The notes beneath the pieces were generated by a model that was not told where the DNA came from, ran no database searches, and worked only from the letters and a program-made list of their open reading frames with translations. Of a stretch of 64,000 nt of DNA, positions 11,831-24,500 are shown piece by piece. Source of the stretch: Nymphaea colorata (taxonomy: Eukaryota; Streptophyta; Magnoliopsida; Nymphaeales; Nymphaeaceae); contig NC_045142.1 in assembly GCF_008831285.2 (NCBI RefSeq), positions 17,487,354 through 17,551,353 of the forward strand, given 5' to 3'. The number at the start of each line of letters is the position of its first letter. The stretch's first letter is position 1. The translations under genes were made by a program, and so were the position numbers.

Positions 11831-13490
11831 TTTTAAGTTCTTCAATTTTTGGCAGGAAAAGACAGACTGCTTTGAAATCATCCATTCGGTATGGAATCAA
11901 AAGTTCACTGGCTGCCCAATGATTTAGTGTCGATCCACACTTCAAGAGCTCAAAGAAAGGCTTAGTTGATGGGTTAGAGAGACTAAAGAAGACTTGATCT
12001 CGTTGATACGTTCCATTTGACAGGATATTGCTAATCTTCAAATTCAGGCTAAACAGGGCTCCCTGTAGGCGGTAGTGAAGGAAAGATCATTGAAGACTAG
12101 ACTCACCAAACATTTGCAGATGGAGGAAGATTATTGGAGTCAGAAGTCTCATATGAAGTGGTTAAAGAGTGGTGATAATACTCATTTTTTCCATGAAGAG
12201 GCCAAAACGCGAAGAAGAAGAGAAAATTCTCCAAATTGTTATTGGGGATATTATTGTGACAGACCCTACAAAAGTGATACAAGCAGTTTTAAACCATTTT
12301 TACTAGTTTTGGGGGTAGGATACGTCCTCTGGCTCCTTGCCTTGTATCCATATTGATGGACCTAAGGTTACAAAAGATGATAATACAAGTCTACTCAAGT
12401 CAATTACAGAGGATGAAATCAAAGAAGCTGTCATGGGTGCTGAAGCCGATTCGGCTCTGGGGTCGGATGGCTTAATTTCAGATTTTATTAGTCTAATTGG
12501 GAAGTGGTCAAAACAAATATTTGTAATGTTATCAGAGATTTCTTTGTCAAAGGCAGGCTGGTCTGTAAAGCCAATCAGACGCACTTGGTACTCATCCCTA
12601 AGACAGCAGAAAATTCATATCTTTCAAATTTCAGGCCTATTTCTTTGAACAATTGCTTGGTTAAAATTATCAATAGGGTCATGGTCAACAGGATGTGCTC
12701 GATTCTTGGGAGTGTGATTTCAGCCAATCAACATGCTTTCCTTAAAGGTCGCAACATTCAAGAATGTTTTTTATTGGGCCACGAAGTCTTCCATTCCCTT
12801 GCCACTAGGAAAGGCAAAGCTCTGTGTTATAATATTGATCTTAGTAAAGCTTATGATCAAGTTAGTTGTGCTTTTCAAGAATCAGCTCTTCACCACCTTG
12901 GGTTCAACAATAAGTGGATTTACAGGATTATGAATATTGTAAGTTCTGTGTCCATAGCAGTATTAATTAATGGTGGGAAGGACCTTGATTTCAAGTGAAA
13001 AAGGGGTGGGTGACCTGCTCTCTCCTTACCTGTTCCTAGTGGTAGCAAAGATGATTAGTAGGACCTTCAAGTAAGCAGCCCTGTATAAGAATATTAAATT
13101 GCCGCAAGCCGATAAATTGATAAACCCCATTTCTTCTATTATGTTCGTTGATGACTTTTTGTTTTTTTCAGCTTATCATTGGTCTTCCATTCGCAAATTT
13201 AAAGAGTTTCATGGGGTATTCGAAGTAAATTCAGGGTTGGTAGTTAACTCAAAAAAAAGCCAAGTGGTGGGCTTTAATGTCAGAGATAAGAGATTCAACA
13301 AGTGGCAACTGAGTTAGGGTGGGCAGTTGGATCCATGCCGCTCAAGTACTTGGGGTTGCCACTTCAAGTGGAGAAGCTTTCCATTAACCAGTGTCATGTA
13401 TTGCTTATTAAGATGGAAAGCAAACTAACTGCCTAGAAGCAAAAACTTTTATCTTACACGGGTCGATTGTGTCTTGTTAATAGCGTCTTG
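11831..13490 (+). pseudogene. LINE reverse transcriptase, N-terminal and palm region, interrupted
   Basis: Recognisable L1 reverse transcriptase blocks appear in order across shifting frames: linker FNFWQEKTDCFEIIHSVWN (about 11840); DEIKEAVMGAEADSALGSDG (12410); LIPKTAENSYLSNFRPISLNN (about 12590); the palm motif NIDLSKAYDQV (about 12830); SPYLFLVVAKMI (about 13020); FVDD active site (13145); PLKYLGLPL (about 13335); GRLCLVNSVL (about 13460). Several stops and frame changes make it non-functional. Coding is cut at 13490 by copy B and resumes at 17558 with IPNYWSMVFQLPSSTIKQIE, the next block of the same protein. Confidence 0.88.
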
Positions 13491-14569
13491 GTGTTTGCAT
13501 CCCAAAATTTTCATTGGTTTTGGAGTGCTCCAAAAAAATAATATTTTGTTTTGAAATAGGAAAGAAAGGGATTTGCCCATCGGTACGAGGATCGACCGTT
13601 CCCAATACCTTTAACGGGGGAAATCAACCCAAGAGCTATGTTTATCATTGATGCATTTCATTTTAACTTAAACATCTTTTTGATTTTATATACGGTGCAG
13701 AAAAATATTAAAAGTTTGATGTTTCAAACTTTTGAAAAGACTGTTGAAGAGTTGCTTGAGAATGTGGAATGTTTTGGGAAAGCTAAAATTAGTAAATATC
13801 ATTTGAAAAACTTGAGAAATCATTTTGAAATCACTTTAGTGTTCTCTTAAGACTTTAAGTAGATTTGATGTTTTGCTCTAATTCGGTTACCACCTTGTTA
13901 GAGCTTCATCTTATCTTGCTTAAGTTCTTTTGGGAATGTGCTTATGATCATAAGTGACATTAAGTGAGTGAAAATGAATGGATGCATTGACCGTATATGA
14001 GTGAAAGGGAAATCATTCATTCCTACCTCAACATTCATCTAATAACATTCATACCATAACATACATCTAAGATTCTTGTGATTGTAAATACCATATATGA
14101 AGAAAAAGTTTTCGAAAATGGATTGTGATTGTAGACCATCAAGTATTATTCCAATATTAGGTCATTACTTGGTTTGTGGTCTTGAATAAGTAGTCAAATG
14201 AAAAATTAAAATCTTAAATGGTAAGATATTGAAAGAACAGAAAAGATGAAAGACTATAATTTTAAAAAGACAGAGATTTAAAATGGAATACATGTATATA
14301 TATTCATATATACATATACGAGAGTTTATAAAAGTATCATAAATCATCAAGAAAGAACGATAAAGAAAGATATTCATGTGCACGCATACGTATATATATA
14401 GACATACATCATCATAAATATGAAAATCAATGAATAATTTGAAAATAGCCGACTTCAAATTTTTGATGTAGGCCGAATGAGAACTTGGGCTAATGCAAGA
14501 ACTTAAGTTAAGTCTTCAAGGTCGCATTAGAGAGGTTTCTTTTGAAAATATTTTAGAAAATATGATTTA

Positions 14570-16046
14570 CAATGATGTAAAAGGTGATAAAGCGATGCGT
14601 TAATTGAAGCGTAAGCTTTACGGATAAATTTGTGAATTACATAATATTAATAAAAATAACAACAAAACTGATCAAAATGACTACAATAGTAAGAAGCTCT
14701 TTCAAAAGGAGAACAAGTTTAATCTAGAAATAAAAACAAAAAAAAAACATCCACAAAAAATATATAATAAAAAAGATAATTTGTGTTAATGTAAATTTTT
14801 GATGTTTTTATATTTATTTATATAAAAGAAAATAATGTAATAAATATTCTTCAACTGATTTGGTAAATGATTGAACATAGCTACCATAAAGCACAAAAAA
14901 ACAGCATGAACTAATGCACTTAAAAAATTTGAAAGAAAATATAATAAGTTAAAGATGCAATTATAAACATTTAGAAAGAGAGAGAAGGAGTGAGAAGGTC
15001 CGAATAAAGTAAGCCTTCATCTTTCACAACATTTTCCCCTGTTTTAATTAAATTATTGTTGCTGAATTAGTATTGTGACCACTTCAATAAAGTGTTTACA
15101 ATTTTAACTATTTTTTATCTTTTGTAGGAATCTTATATTTTCGACAAAATTTTAAATGATTCTGATTCAACTTATTTCCTGAATCATAAGCCTTTTGGAT
15201 TGGATTTAGAAAATGATTATGAATTTATGATAACATTTGGTATTAACCATAGATGAAAACGTAATGAAGAAAATAGATGAACACATAATAAACTAACAAT
15301 ACTGCAACACATGGCAACGTGGGAGGAGGACATACATGATACATGTCCTAACAATAGATGAACACGTGAAATAAAATAAACCCATGGATGACACGCATGA
15401 AGAAAACAAGTTTGAGTTCACGGTCATTTATTTTGTAAGGTAAAAAGATGGGGTGAACTCAAGCCGTGATGATCCCCATCTGAAAGTAGATGCAATTAGA
15501 GGGGAGGGCAGCAAGTCGACCCTGATCTCGTCCATGTCCAACCAAATGAAGAACTTCCATGCTTTTAAGATCGGTGATGCTGCCGTAATTAAGAATCTGT
15601 CGTCGATTTTGGAGAAGGAAAACAACTTCACTGCTAGGGTAAGAATCCTCACCAGTTTCATTCAGACGCGGTCTCCAAACGATAGCTTAACTCATACAGC
15701 CGAAAGAAGGACAAAAGCGTGGAGAGAAATCTTCAATTTCATAGAAGTGCAATGATTTGGGATTGAGAAAAGAGAATTTAGGGTATAAGCAGAGTTTAAT
15801 TAGGGTTACTTGTAAAACCCCTTTACTAATTTTCTTTTATTTTTAATTTTTTAAATTAAAAGACTTAGCAGACTTAAGGCATGCCTCATACACGAAGCGC
15901 GCCTTGATGGAGGCATATGCCTCATTTGGTAGAGGCGCACGCTTCAGGGACGCGTGCGCCTCACACCACTGCCTCAAAGCGTTTTTTCTAAAAAACACTT
16001 TGAGTCGCACTTTTTTTGTGTGAAGCGGACGCTTTTCACAACATTG
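14570..16046. mobile_element. hAT-like non-autonomous DNA transposon, 1,477 bp
   Basis: The left end is CAATGATGTAAAAGGTG and the right end, reverse-complemented, is CAATGTTGTGAAAAGCG, giving imperfect inverted terminal repeats. Flanks are ATGATTTA (14562-14569) and ATGATTCA (16047-16054), an 8-bp target duplication with one mismatch, the length typical of hAT. Copy A holds the uninterrupted site as a single ATGATTTA. The right subterminal region (15870-16030) is rich in GCGCCTC-like motifs in both orientations, probably transposase-binding sequence. No transposase is visible. Confidence 0.82.
15453..15755 (+). other. Unrecognised 100-codon reading frame inside the hAT-like element
   Basis: The frame reads STLISSMSNQMKNFHAFKIG and onward, with ordinary amino-acid composition. 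A GTAAG donor-like site follows at about 15640, inside the frame. The segment is less AT-rich than the surrounding element, so it may be a captured host gene piece. The opposite strand is also open over 15428-15661. I recognise no family, and coding status is uncertain. Confidence 0.25.
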
Positions 16047-17164
16047 ATGATTCATATCTAAACATGTAATGTTATGATTTAGTTTGCCACAAGGAATATA
16101 TTTCTTCCACCGTTGGGTATGGAAGAAAATTAAGCAATAACGAGGCACTCGTTAGGGTTCCTAATGGGGTGATTAGGAAAGAAACTAACGCAAAATGACA
16201 TGCAAATGCATATTAGCATATACATAATTTGTGAGGGTTTTTCCCGGGTTGGACAAGTTCCAACCTCAAAAATCACAAGAAGAAATCCCAACCCCAAACA
16301 CTCAGTCTCATCGTGCATTGGCTCATATAGATAAAAGATTAGAATACCATGCATGAGCATCATTTCAAGCATGAATGACAAATGAAGACAATATAGCAAG
16401 TATATTTTTGGTGATAAATGAAGATATAGATTTTGTTCCGTCTTTCTCATACTCCTGGTGCACTCAAGAGTAGCTATTGATTCTGGATCATTTGAGCTAT
16501 CTTGCACGGCCATGGAGAGACGGCAAAAAGAAAAGAAAAATATGAAAAGGAAAGATTGCATGATTTAAGCATGAAAATAAAATATCATCTCATCTTCTCA
16601 TGCTCCCGATGCACTTGAGCATAGCTTATTGACTCTAAAAATAGAGATTGAGGGCTATCTCATATGACCATGGGGAGAGGAAGGGAGAGGAAGAAGAGAT
16701 AAAATGATGAAATGAAAATGGAGATATGAATGATATTGAAAATGAGCCATGGAGAGAAGAGAAAATGAAAATAGAAATAAAGGAAGATTAAATACATCGA
16801 ATGTGATTGATATTGTAAATAAGTCTTGTCTTTTGAATGATCTTGCCTTGAATGAAGCTCCGAAGATGTTGAAGATGAAGAGAAATGGAAAGAGGAAGAG
16901 GGAGAGAGAAAGAGCACAAGAGAAACCCTAAGTGTTCAAGTGAGAATACTCTAGGGTTTATCTCAATGTCAACTCTTGTCTAAGAGGGCGAGAGTGGAGG
17001 CTATTTATAGAAGATTTTGGATTCAAAACCTTAAATTTGATTTTTTTTGAATTTCACCCCATTTTCATCCGAATTTTACATAATTTTGAATTATTTTGAA
17101 AAAGAAATGGTTTGAAAATGAATATAATTGGCCATTAGGCTTATAATTTTTTTTTTAAATGGGT

Positions 17165-17378
17165 TGGGCCTTTGTTCACCTAAAAATACCAAAATCCCCC
17201 CTCTAAAAGGAGGTTTTTTGTCCAAATGAGAGACAAATAGGTCTTGCCCACCAAAAGGACCAAAATCGCCCTCTAAAAGGTGGTTTTTTTATCAAAAGGA
17301 AGGGCAAATGGGTCTTGCCCAACAAAAAGACCAAAATCGTCTTCTAAAAGGAAGTTTTTTGTCAAAAGGAGGGGTAAA
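17165..17378 (+). repeat. 71-bp tandem repeat, three copies, within copy B
   Basis: ACCAAAATC anchors recur at 17188, 17259 and 17330, a constant 71-base step. Each unit also carries TCTAAAAGG, a GTTTTTT run and GGGTCTTGCC-like text. The units differ by scattered substitutions. Confidence 0.85.
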
Positions 17379-17557
17379 TGGGTCGTACTCTAATTTGGAT
17401 CTAAAAGTCGGATTTTGGATCTAATTTGAATTTGATAATTGGATTTTGAGTTTGAAATGCTAGATTTGGATCTAAACTTGGATTTAAAATTCATTTTAAA
17501 AATAATAGACCCAAAATTTTAATAGCCCCATTTTTTGAAAAATTTGGGGTGATAACA

Positions 17558-19313
17558 CTTGACTACGATTCCTAACTATTGGAGTATGGTTTTCCAATTA
17601 CCTAGCAGCACCATCAAACAAATAGAATGCTTATGCTCCAAATTTCTGTGGGGTGATGATGTTCATAAGAGACGCTTCCATCTAATCTCGTGGTATAAAG
17701 CTTGCCTTCCGAAATCTGAAGGTGACTTGGGTGTTAGATGTCAAAGGAAAGTCAACGATGTGGCTTTAGCTTTCCTTGCTGTTCATGCGCTTTCTGTAGA
17801 CTCAGGTTGGGGTACTTATGTCAGGGGTAAGTATCTTCGTAACTCAAGCTAATGGGGCATCAATAAGCAATGATGTGTCTCAAATTGTTGAAAGGGCATG
17901 TTTAGAACATGGAAACTCATTAGGGAAGTTGTCAGTTGGAAAGTCAAGAGTGGGACAACAATTAAGTTTTGGAAAGACCAATGGTTGGAACGCCCACTTA
18001 ATAGAAACCCTCATTTACTAGAGGTGAACATGTAGGTGGACCAGTCAAATGTTACAATCTACTAAATGGTGACCTCATCTTACAATCGGGCAGAAACTCT
18101 CATACAACGTATGTTTCCTGGCACACACCTTCCTTCCCCTAAATCCTTGGCAGTAGATGATGTGGATAAGATTGTTTGGAAAGGGCGAGGTATGGTCATT
18201 AATTCTAGACATGAAATCTGGCAAGATCTTGGCTCTAAAGGTCAGGTTGAATATTGAAGGAAGACTATCTGGGTTGGGTTTGGGCCTCCAAGAGCATCCT
18301 GGTCGCTATACTTAGCATGTGAAGAGAAGTTGCTGATAGATGATAATATGCAAAAGAGATTAATCACTTTGGCATCCATGTGCTCCCTCTGCCGTCGTGC
18401 AAGGAAATCAGTTACCCATTTGATTACTGGTTGCAAAGTGGTAAAGAACGTGTGGCAATTTTTGGCTTCTCGATGTGGTGTATGGCCTTTCCCTACAGGA
18501 TCCACTAAAGAAGCTTTCAAGGCTTGGGGGAAGCAGAGAAAAGGTTATAAGTTTTTACACATTTTGGTTTGGTGTATGTGGCGATTGAGAAACCAGCTCA
18601 AGCATGACACCCTAAAAATAAGAGGATCTATTGCAAATTGGGTTTGTAAATGGTGCATGGAGTTCTTTTTTAGCATGGAGGCTGATAGTCATTCTTTGAA
18701 ATGCCTATGACTGTGGTCACTTACAGACATATGGATGGATGGTTGGAGCCTGAAATGCCTATGAATGTAGTCACTTACAGGCATATGGACGGATGGTTGG
18801 AGCCTAAAGAGGGACAACCAGGCAATAATCTAGATTGTCTCGTGGGAGAGGAACCACACTTTGGGTTTAGCTGTTATGGTTAAATTGAGAAATGGCATCA
18901 TTCCTCATGCAATAGTCAAGTGGTCTAAGCCCTCTGCCTTTATGGGTGAAACTTGGCTGCTGAATTTTTGTCTAGATGTGGTCACTCAAGAGAATAAACC
19001 GATTGTTCTCCAAGCCAACAACATGCGATGGCTGCAATGGATCAACAGAGCTGCTAGAAGACAACCCAGGTTCATTACTAAATGCAACAGGATTGAACAA
19101 AATCTTGTATCTTTACATATTGACAACATTTACCCAGCTAGTATCATAGTTGCTCTTTTTTCTTGGGTGATGAAGGCAACCGCTTTCATGAGTGGAAGGA
19201 CTACCCAACAGATTGGGATGTTGCTGCTGATGCAAATGTTTAATGGTCTCCTTCCCCTTCTTGGGATCCTCTAATTTTTTGAGTAAATATTTCATTTCTT
19301 ATCAATAAAGGTT
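17558..19313 (+). pseudogene. LINE reverse transcriptase C-terminus, zf-RVT and 3' end
   Basis: This continues the protein broken at 13490. It opens with IPNYWSMVFQLPSSTIKQIE (17565 onward), the conserved block after the palm. A zinc-binding reverse transcriptase domain (zf-RVT) follows at 18330-18600: CSLCRRARKSVTHLITGC, then VWQFLASR, matching the CxxC...H...C pattern. A poorly preserved tail (18960-19270) may be the RNase H-like domain some plant LINEs carry. TCAATAAAGG near 19303 is a polyadenylation-signal-like sequence. Frame changes and stops occur throughout. I see no clear poly-A tail or target duplication, so the end is approximate. Confidence 0.8.
18698..18807 (+). repeat. 54-bp in-frame tandem duplication within the LINE
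   Basis: GAAATGCCTATG starts at 18698 and again at 18752. The two 54-base units differ at a few positions and encode two 18-residue repeats (MPMTVVTYRHMDGWLEPE and a near copy). Confidence 0.85.
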
Positions 19314-19596
19314 GAAGGCCTAACCCTCTGCAGGCGTTTTTCAGAAAAGAAAGTGAACTTGTAGATAAGGGCAGAATTGTGTTGGCCAACAAAAAGAAAG
19401 AAGGGAAGAACATATGCCTTCAAAAATATTCTCTCTCCCTCTCTCTCGCCCCAAGAAGCATAGCATAGCTACTCATGCAAGGGATGCATGAAAACAGCAT
19501 GTCTGCTGTTTGATTCATGTGACCACTAATTGTTTGGGAGAGTTGAGCTTGAGTAGAGAAGCAGGTACATGTTTGTGTTGTGGCAGCACTCAGGAT

Positions 19597-19770
19597 CAAT
19601 GTTGTAAAAGGCGAGAAAGCAAGGCAAGGTGTTGACCTTTCAAGAGGCGAGGCAAGGCGTTAATTGAAGCGTAACTTCATGGACAAATTTGTGAATTATA
19701 TAATATTTATAAAAATAATAACAAAACTAAAAAAAATGACTACAATACTAAGCATATCAATAAAAAACAA
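19597..19770. mobile_element. hAT-like element, left-end fragment related to 14570-16046
   Basis: It begins CAATGTTGTAAAAGGCGAG and shares TTAATTGAAGCGTAA, TTTGTGAATTA and ATGACTACAATA with the start of the hAT-like element at 14570, in the same order and orientation. I could not find a matching right end or an 8-bp duplication, so the extent downstream is unknown. Confidence 0.6.
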
Positions 19771-21584
19771 CACACAACATATGCCAACCACAATAATTTG
19801 TAAATCCAAATAAATACAATGTCATAAACAAATTATGTAACAAAAAAGGAAAAGACAACATCGAAACGTGCAACCCTCAAATAACACCAACGCTTGGCGA
19901 CGTATACAAGAAATGGGGAAGAAAAGGCAAAAACAAAAAAAACAAAAAAAAAACACACAATTTTGAATGTTACATTGATAGTTGAAAACAATTCTTTTCG
20001 GCTTAAAACATAAATAGCAAACCTCAATAACTATGCACAATGATCCAATATACTGCTGATAACAACTTCACCATAGCGTCGACCTTCAGCATTCTTTAAT
20101 TTCTTTTTAATGATAAATTTAGAGCTCAGCGGTATCCAATAGGCACCCGAGTTTCCCTAGATTGATACCCTTGACAATGTATATCCTGCACAGTCACCGT
20201 TCACACCCAATCACTATACAACAATTTAATTGAAACAAAAAAAAATCCAAGCGTAGAAAGAGGGAAAGTTTGAGCTAGATTAAAGAAGAAGGATCAGTAC
20301 TAATTTGCAAACCACACAAATTCAGATACCATTTTGCAACAAAACCATAAGGCATGGGCTATTTGGCAGAAGACCCATTTTCCTTTCGTTGTAAAATTTC
20401 TTTACCGTTTGCACTCAGCAACATACGCACTACGCAGAGCGGTAGAGGGCGGCAACTCTAGCCGCCAGAGAGCGAGAGAGTGGCCATGGCCAGTGCAAGA
20501 CCACCCAGCACAAACTGCGGCTTCACACGCATCTCTGCGTGTCCCTGGACTGGTAGGGCGACCAAACAACTCGATGCTCGTCGGCAGAAGGAGGTCTCCC
20601 TCTTTCACTTAGTATTCTGTTGTAGGTCGAGCAGAGCAAGCTCTGCTTCAATGGCAGGAGTAGCTGGACTGCCCCTTTTTCTTTGAATTTTCTGTAGCAG
20701 TAAAGCTTGGGGTGTCAGCCGACTCTTCCTGCTCATAGACTTTTCGCAGCAAGCTCTGTGGCCAGACCCTCGAGGAGGGTTCTGGTTTCTTATTCATATT
20801 GCCGCGACATGCTTAGTTCTAGAGTTGAACTATTGATCTTTGTTTTATTGAGAAATTATAGCCATGTCTTTATCTTAGTATATAAACAAGATATACTGAT
20901 GGTATTGGGGCAAAACATGCGAAACATAGGAATTGGCCATGGAGATGTTGCAGGAAATTATACCTCAAGTTATATAGAGCATTATCAGAGGTGCATGTAT
21001 AAGCCACAACGTCATCTTGCAGGTAATAGCAGTGGCATAAGACAATATCTGGTTATTAAATTTTGTAGTTAAGACTATTACGCAAGGAGGACAGCTAGTT
21101 TGCAAGAAAGTGTGAGAAAGAGAGTATAGGAAATCTTAGGAATTTGAAACTAGAGAAGGGAATGGTGAAAAACATAAATTGAGGAGGATGCGATAAGAAT
21201 ATGCATCATTCACTACGTTGGTTAGAATCTTGCCATATGAAAAGATTATGAAGCAAGCAGTAGTAGAATGACAATCCTTCTATCCATATTGCTTTATGAT
21301 TGACTAAGCTCAACTTTTATGATATTATGCATCATCAACCTAAAGGATGTTAAACTTAACTTTTTAACTTCAGTCGTTCATGATCTTTCCAGTTACATTG
21401 TCTACTTGTATATAACATTTTTTATTTTATTAGTACCAACTACCAAATTTATGTTCTTGTTTTGCTATATTCTAATTTTTTTTATACTTTATATATTTCA
21501 ATCTGTAATTTTAGTTCTAAAATTTTTCCGTTTTTATGCCATCTGATACATGTCACACTTTTTACATTTCAACATGAACCCTTA
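19771..21584. other. No recognisable gene
   Basis: AT-rich sequence with a GC-richer island at about 20400-20820. The island is open in two frames on the plus strand and one on the minus strand, but I see no domain or convincing exon structure. It could be decayed transposon or gene sequence. Confidence 0.4.
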
Positions 21585-24500
21585 GGGGTCGTTTGATGGC
21601 CACAAGACACGCAGAACAGGACACGCGTGTCCTGTTTAGCAGATTTTTTCATCAAACGTTGGACACCGGACAGGCTGGACAGGACGGACGACTGAAGGAG
21701 GGTATAAATGATTTTTTTGTCCCTGTCCGTTCCGAGCTAACCCTCGGAACAGACAGGACAGAACTCATCTCCCGCCCCCCGACGACCCCGACCCCAACCC
21801 CAACCCCGAGCCCTCAATGCATCTCCTTCTCCTCCACCTCCGCCCCCATCTCCCCTGCCTTTCTCCTCTTCTCCGCCCTCGACTGACTTTCTCCTCCATC
21901 TCTGCCCTCGTCTATGCCGCCCTGCTGCCTGATTCCTGTTTCTCTCCTTCTCCTCCGTCGCCCGAGCTGGCCTAGCCCTCGCCCTGTAGCCCCTTCTTGT
22001 CTTCCTTGCCCCTCACGCTTCTTCACCCTCCTTCAACCTCTCGCCTCCTTCAAACATGCAGTGGATTGAAGCTGCCCCTCGCCCTGCCAATCAAGCAATC
22101 TGCCCATTCCATAGGTATGTCCCCGTCTTACTGCTGCTTTTCCATTGTTGGCATTTGTGAAGCAAAGGTCTATGCTGTATTAACATTTTGATATCTCAGA
22201 TTCTCAAGCAATCTTGCCTTTTTCCCATTGTCGTTTTTTATTTGCAGGCAGACCAACCGTAGCTTCCGTTGCAGCCCAGCAGCTCCTCGGCTTCCTCTTC
22301 TCCTCTCCTTAGCAGGAACGACAGCTCTCTGCAGTAGTGACTCATCCGACTCATGTCCGGCATTCCTGAAGAGCATCTCCGGAGAAGGGTAAATCCCCAA
22401 CAATTACTTTGTTATGGTTCTCATCTTTTGTTTCCCCTTTTCCTCTGTTCTCCTGACAGATTATTGGGCAAGAACTTAATAGTTTAATCTTGGATCATGT
22501 TGCCAATCTGAAATAGTAATTTCTACGCAGTCGATGGATAGTTTTACTGATTTGGTTCCTTTGGGATTTATTAAGGTTATTAAAAATAATAAGGGTGTGC
22601 TAATTACTTCACCTTTGTTCTTCACTTTGTTAAATTTGCACAGAAATGTGCTGTGCGGCTTGATAATGGATATTGTGGATGGAAATTCATGGTTAAACTG
22701 AAAATTGTTTTCCTACATAGGTATTTCGGTAGACCTGTAATGGGCTCCATGTGGAGAACTCTTGTTATTGCAGGTTGCGACGAGTTTCTTTTCAATCTTT
22801 CAGTATTGTGTGTAATGAAGTTCCGAGTACTTTTCGATGATTGACCGCCTACTGTTTATGACCGTTGCTTCTAGGATGTTGTCTTCCATGTAAGATGAGC
22901 TGATTCGGACATGAGGACCCTAGGTTTTGCCATTCATTAGTGAGAGGTTTAATCTTCAGTTGTAAAATCATTTTGACATTTTTATGTTTTATGTTAAAAA
23001 GTATCAGATGAAGTTTAAGTTTTTCTCGTTAAGAAAATGGATGAGGATGGATCTTGAGGGCATATGAACAACTTTCATTAGTTAAGTGTGACAGTGGAAT
23101 ATAAAGACAAAGAAATGTATAGCAGTTAGAAAATTATGTATGCAATCCAATGTCGTAAGTTGGGCCTTATGTCATACGTCAAAAGGGTCTACCAGGAATG
23201 GCATCCTTTTTTCACTATTTTGTTTCTATATGCAGGTTATCATTTATTCACCTGCTCGCACTGCAACTCAGCAAGGTTCAGAAAAAGTTGGAAGGTAGAA
23301 AATCAACTTCTTGTCAATGCAAAAGTAAGTTATGGTGGTCCTTTCTTTCCAAAAGCTGCATGTTCACATGTTTTTCAGGATCCTGCTGTCTTCCTGATGG
23401 TTACTGTCATAGAGAATACATTGTTAATGACTTTTGCTACAAAGCCTGCCAGGGATATAAATTACCAAAAAATGGCTATGTAGTGTGTACAATGTACAAA
23501 AATGTAAGGGGGAAAGCAGCCTACAAAATCAAGGCAGTGCATCCCAATTAAGCTTGCCTCATAAGCAGCTGCTCATACTTTCTTGGCTCAATGTAGCTCA
23601 TCGGCCTCAAACTTCATAGACAGCTTCAGGCTCTTGGATGCATGACATGGCATGTGAGCCATACAAATGTCGAATGTGAGATTTCTATACATACCTTAAC
23701 TAGCTAGGAAGAAAAAAGCAGGTATGCCGTGGTCAATGTACACTTCTATTCACTTCTATGGTCAATGTCATAGTGTCTGTGTGTGATCTGTAGAAACCAG
23801 ACCATTAAATTAAAGAATGTTTGCTGATATGGTGAACTCATCGAAAATATGCATGTCTCTGTTGTTCTCTCTTTCTCTCTCTCAGCTTTGGTACACATGT
23901 TCAATGATGTCTCTTTGTATATGTTGTTGTTAGTGAAAATAATGGCCCTCTCCATTATTGTTCAGGCCAATTTTGTGAACTGATAGGCTGGTATCAATTT
24001 TGCATTTCAATAACATAAAAACAAGCATTTCCCATGATTCCTGTATTCAATCTTTTAATCTTACTTTCCATATTCAATCATTTACCCGCTACAGATCTTT
24101 GTCAGGGACTAGTTCTCTATCTTCTTCTTTTCTTTTCTACTGAACTTATTTCTGCATATCATCTCTCTCTCTTATACTAGATACATATATATATATATAT
24201 ATAGAAAGAGGATTGGAAGGTGTAACTTAGAAGGAAGAAGCATGTTGTCATCGTTATTAGAAATGAGTTCTTTAAACTGCATAGGTTCCTTCCTTTCGCC
24301 AGTCACCAATATATTTTGATAAAAAAAAAATTCTCAGCTAACTCTAGCTCTGTTTCGGTGCTCCTTTTTGTTTTGGTAAGGGGTAATACTGCATACTGTA
24401 ATCTAGAGTGCAGGCAGCAGCAGATGAACATCGATGAGAAGAAGGAGAAGTGCTCGATGACATCCATGAAGAAGGAGGCAGCCCCTGCTAGGTCTGAGCC

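Larger units (their letters stand above)
13491..17557 (+). mobile_element. TG...CA repeat copy B (solo-LTR-like) inserted in the LINE
   Basis: It starts TGTTTGCATC and ends GGGTGATAACA. It is flanked by CTTGG (13486-13490) and CTTGA (17558-17562), a 5-bp target duplication with one mismatch. It exactly splits the LINE reverse transcriptase. Without the 1,485 bases added by the hAT-like insertion it is about 2.6 kb. TG...CA ends, a 5-bp duplication and no coding domains fit a solo LTR. A non-autonomous TRIM/LARD-type element is the alternative, as I found no internal LTR pair or primer site. Confidence 0.75.

Noticed and set aside
21760-22060. Pro/Ser-rich frame with CCCCGACCCCAACC repeats, considered as telomere-like or coding
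   Set aside because: Not the plant telomere unit (CCCTAAA), and low-complexity; kept only as interior of the transposon.
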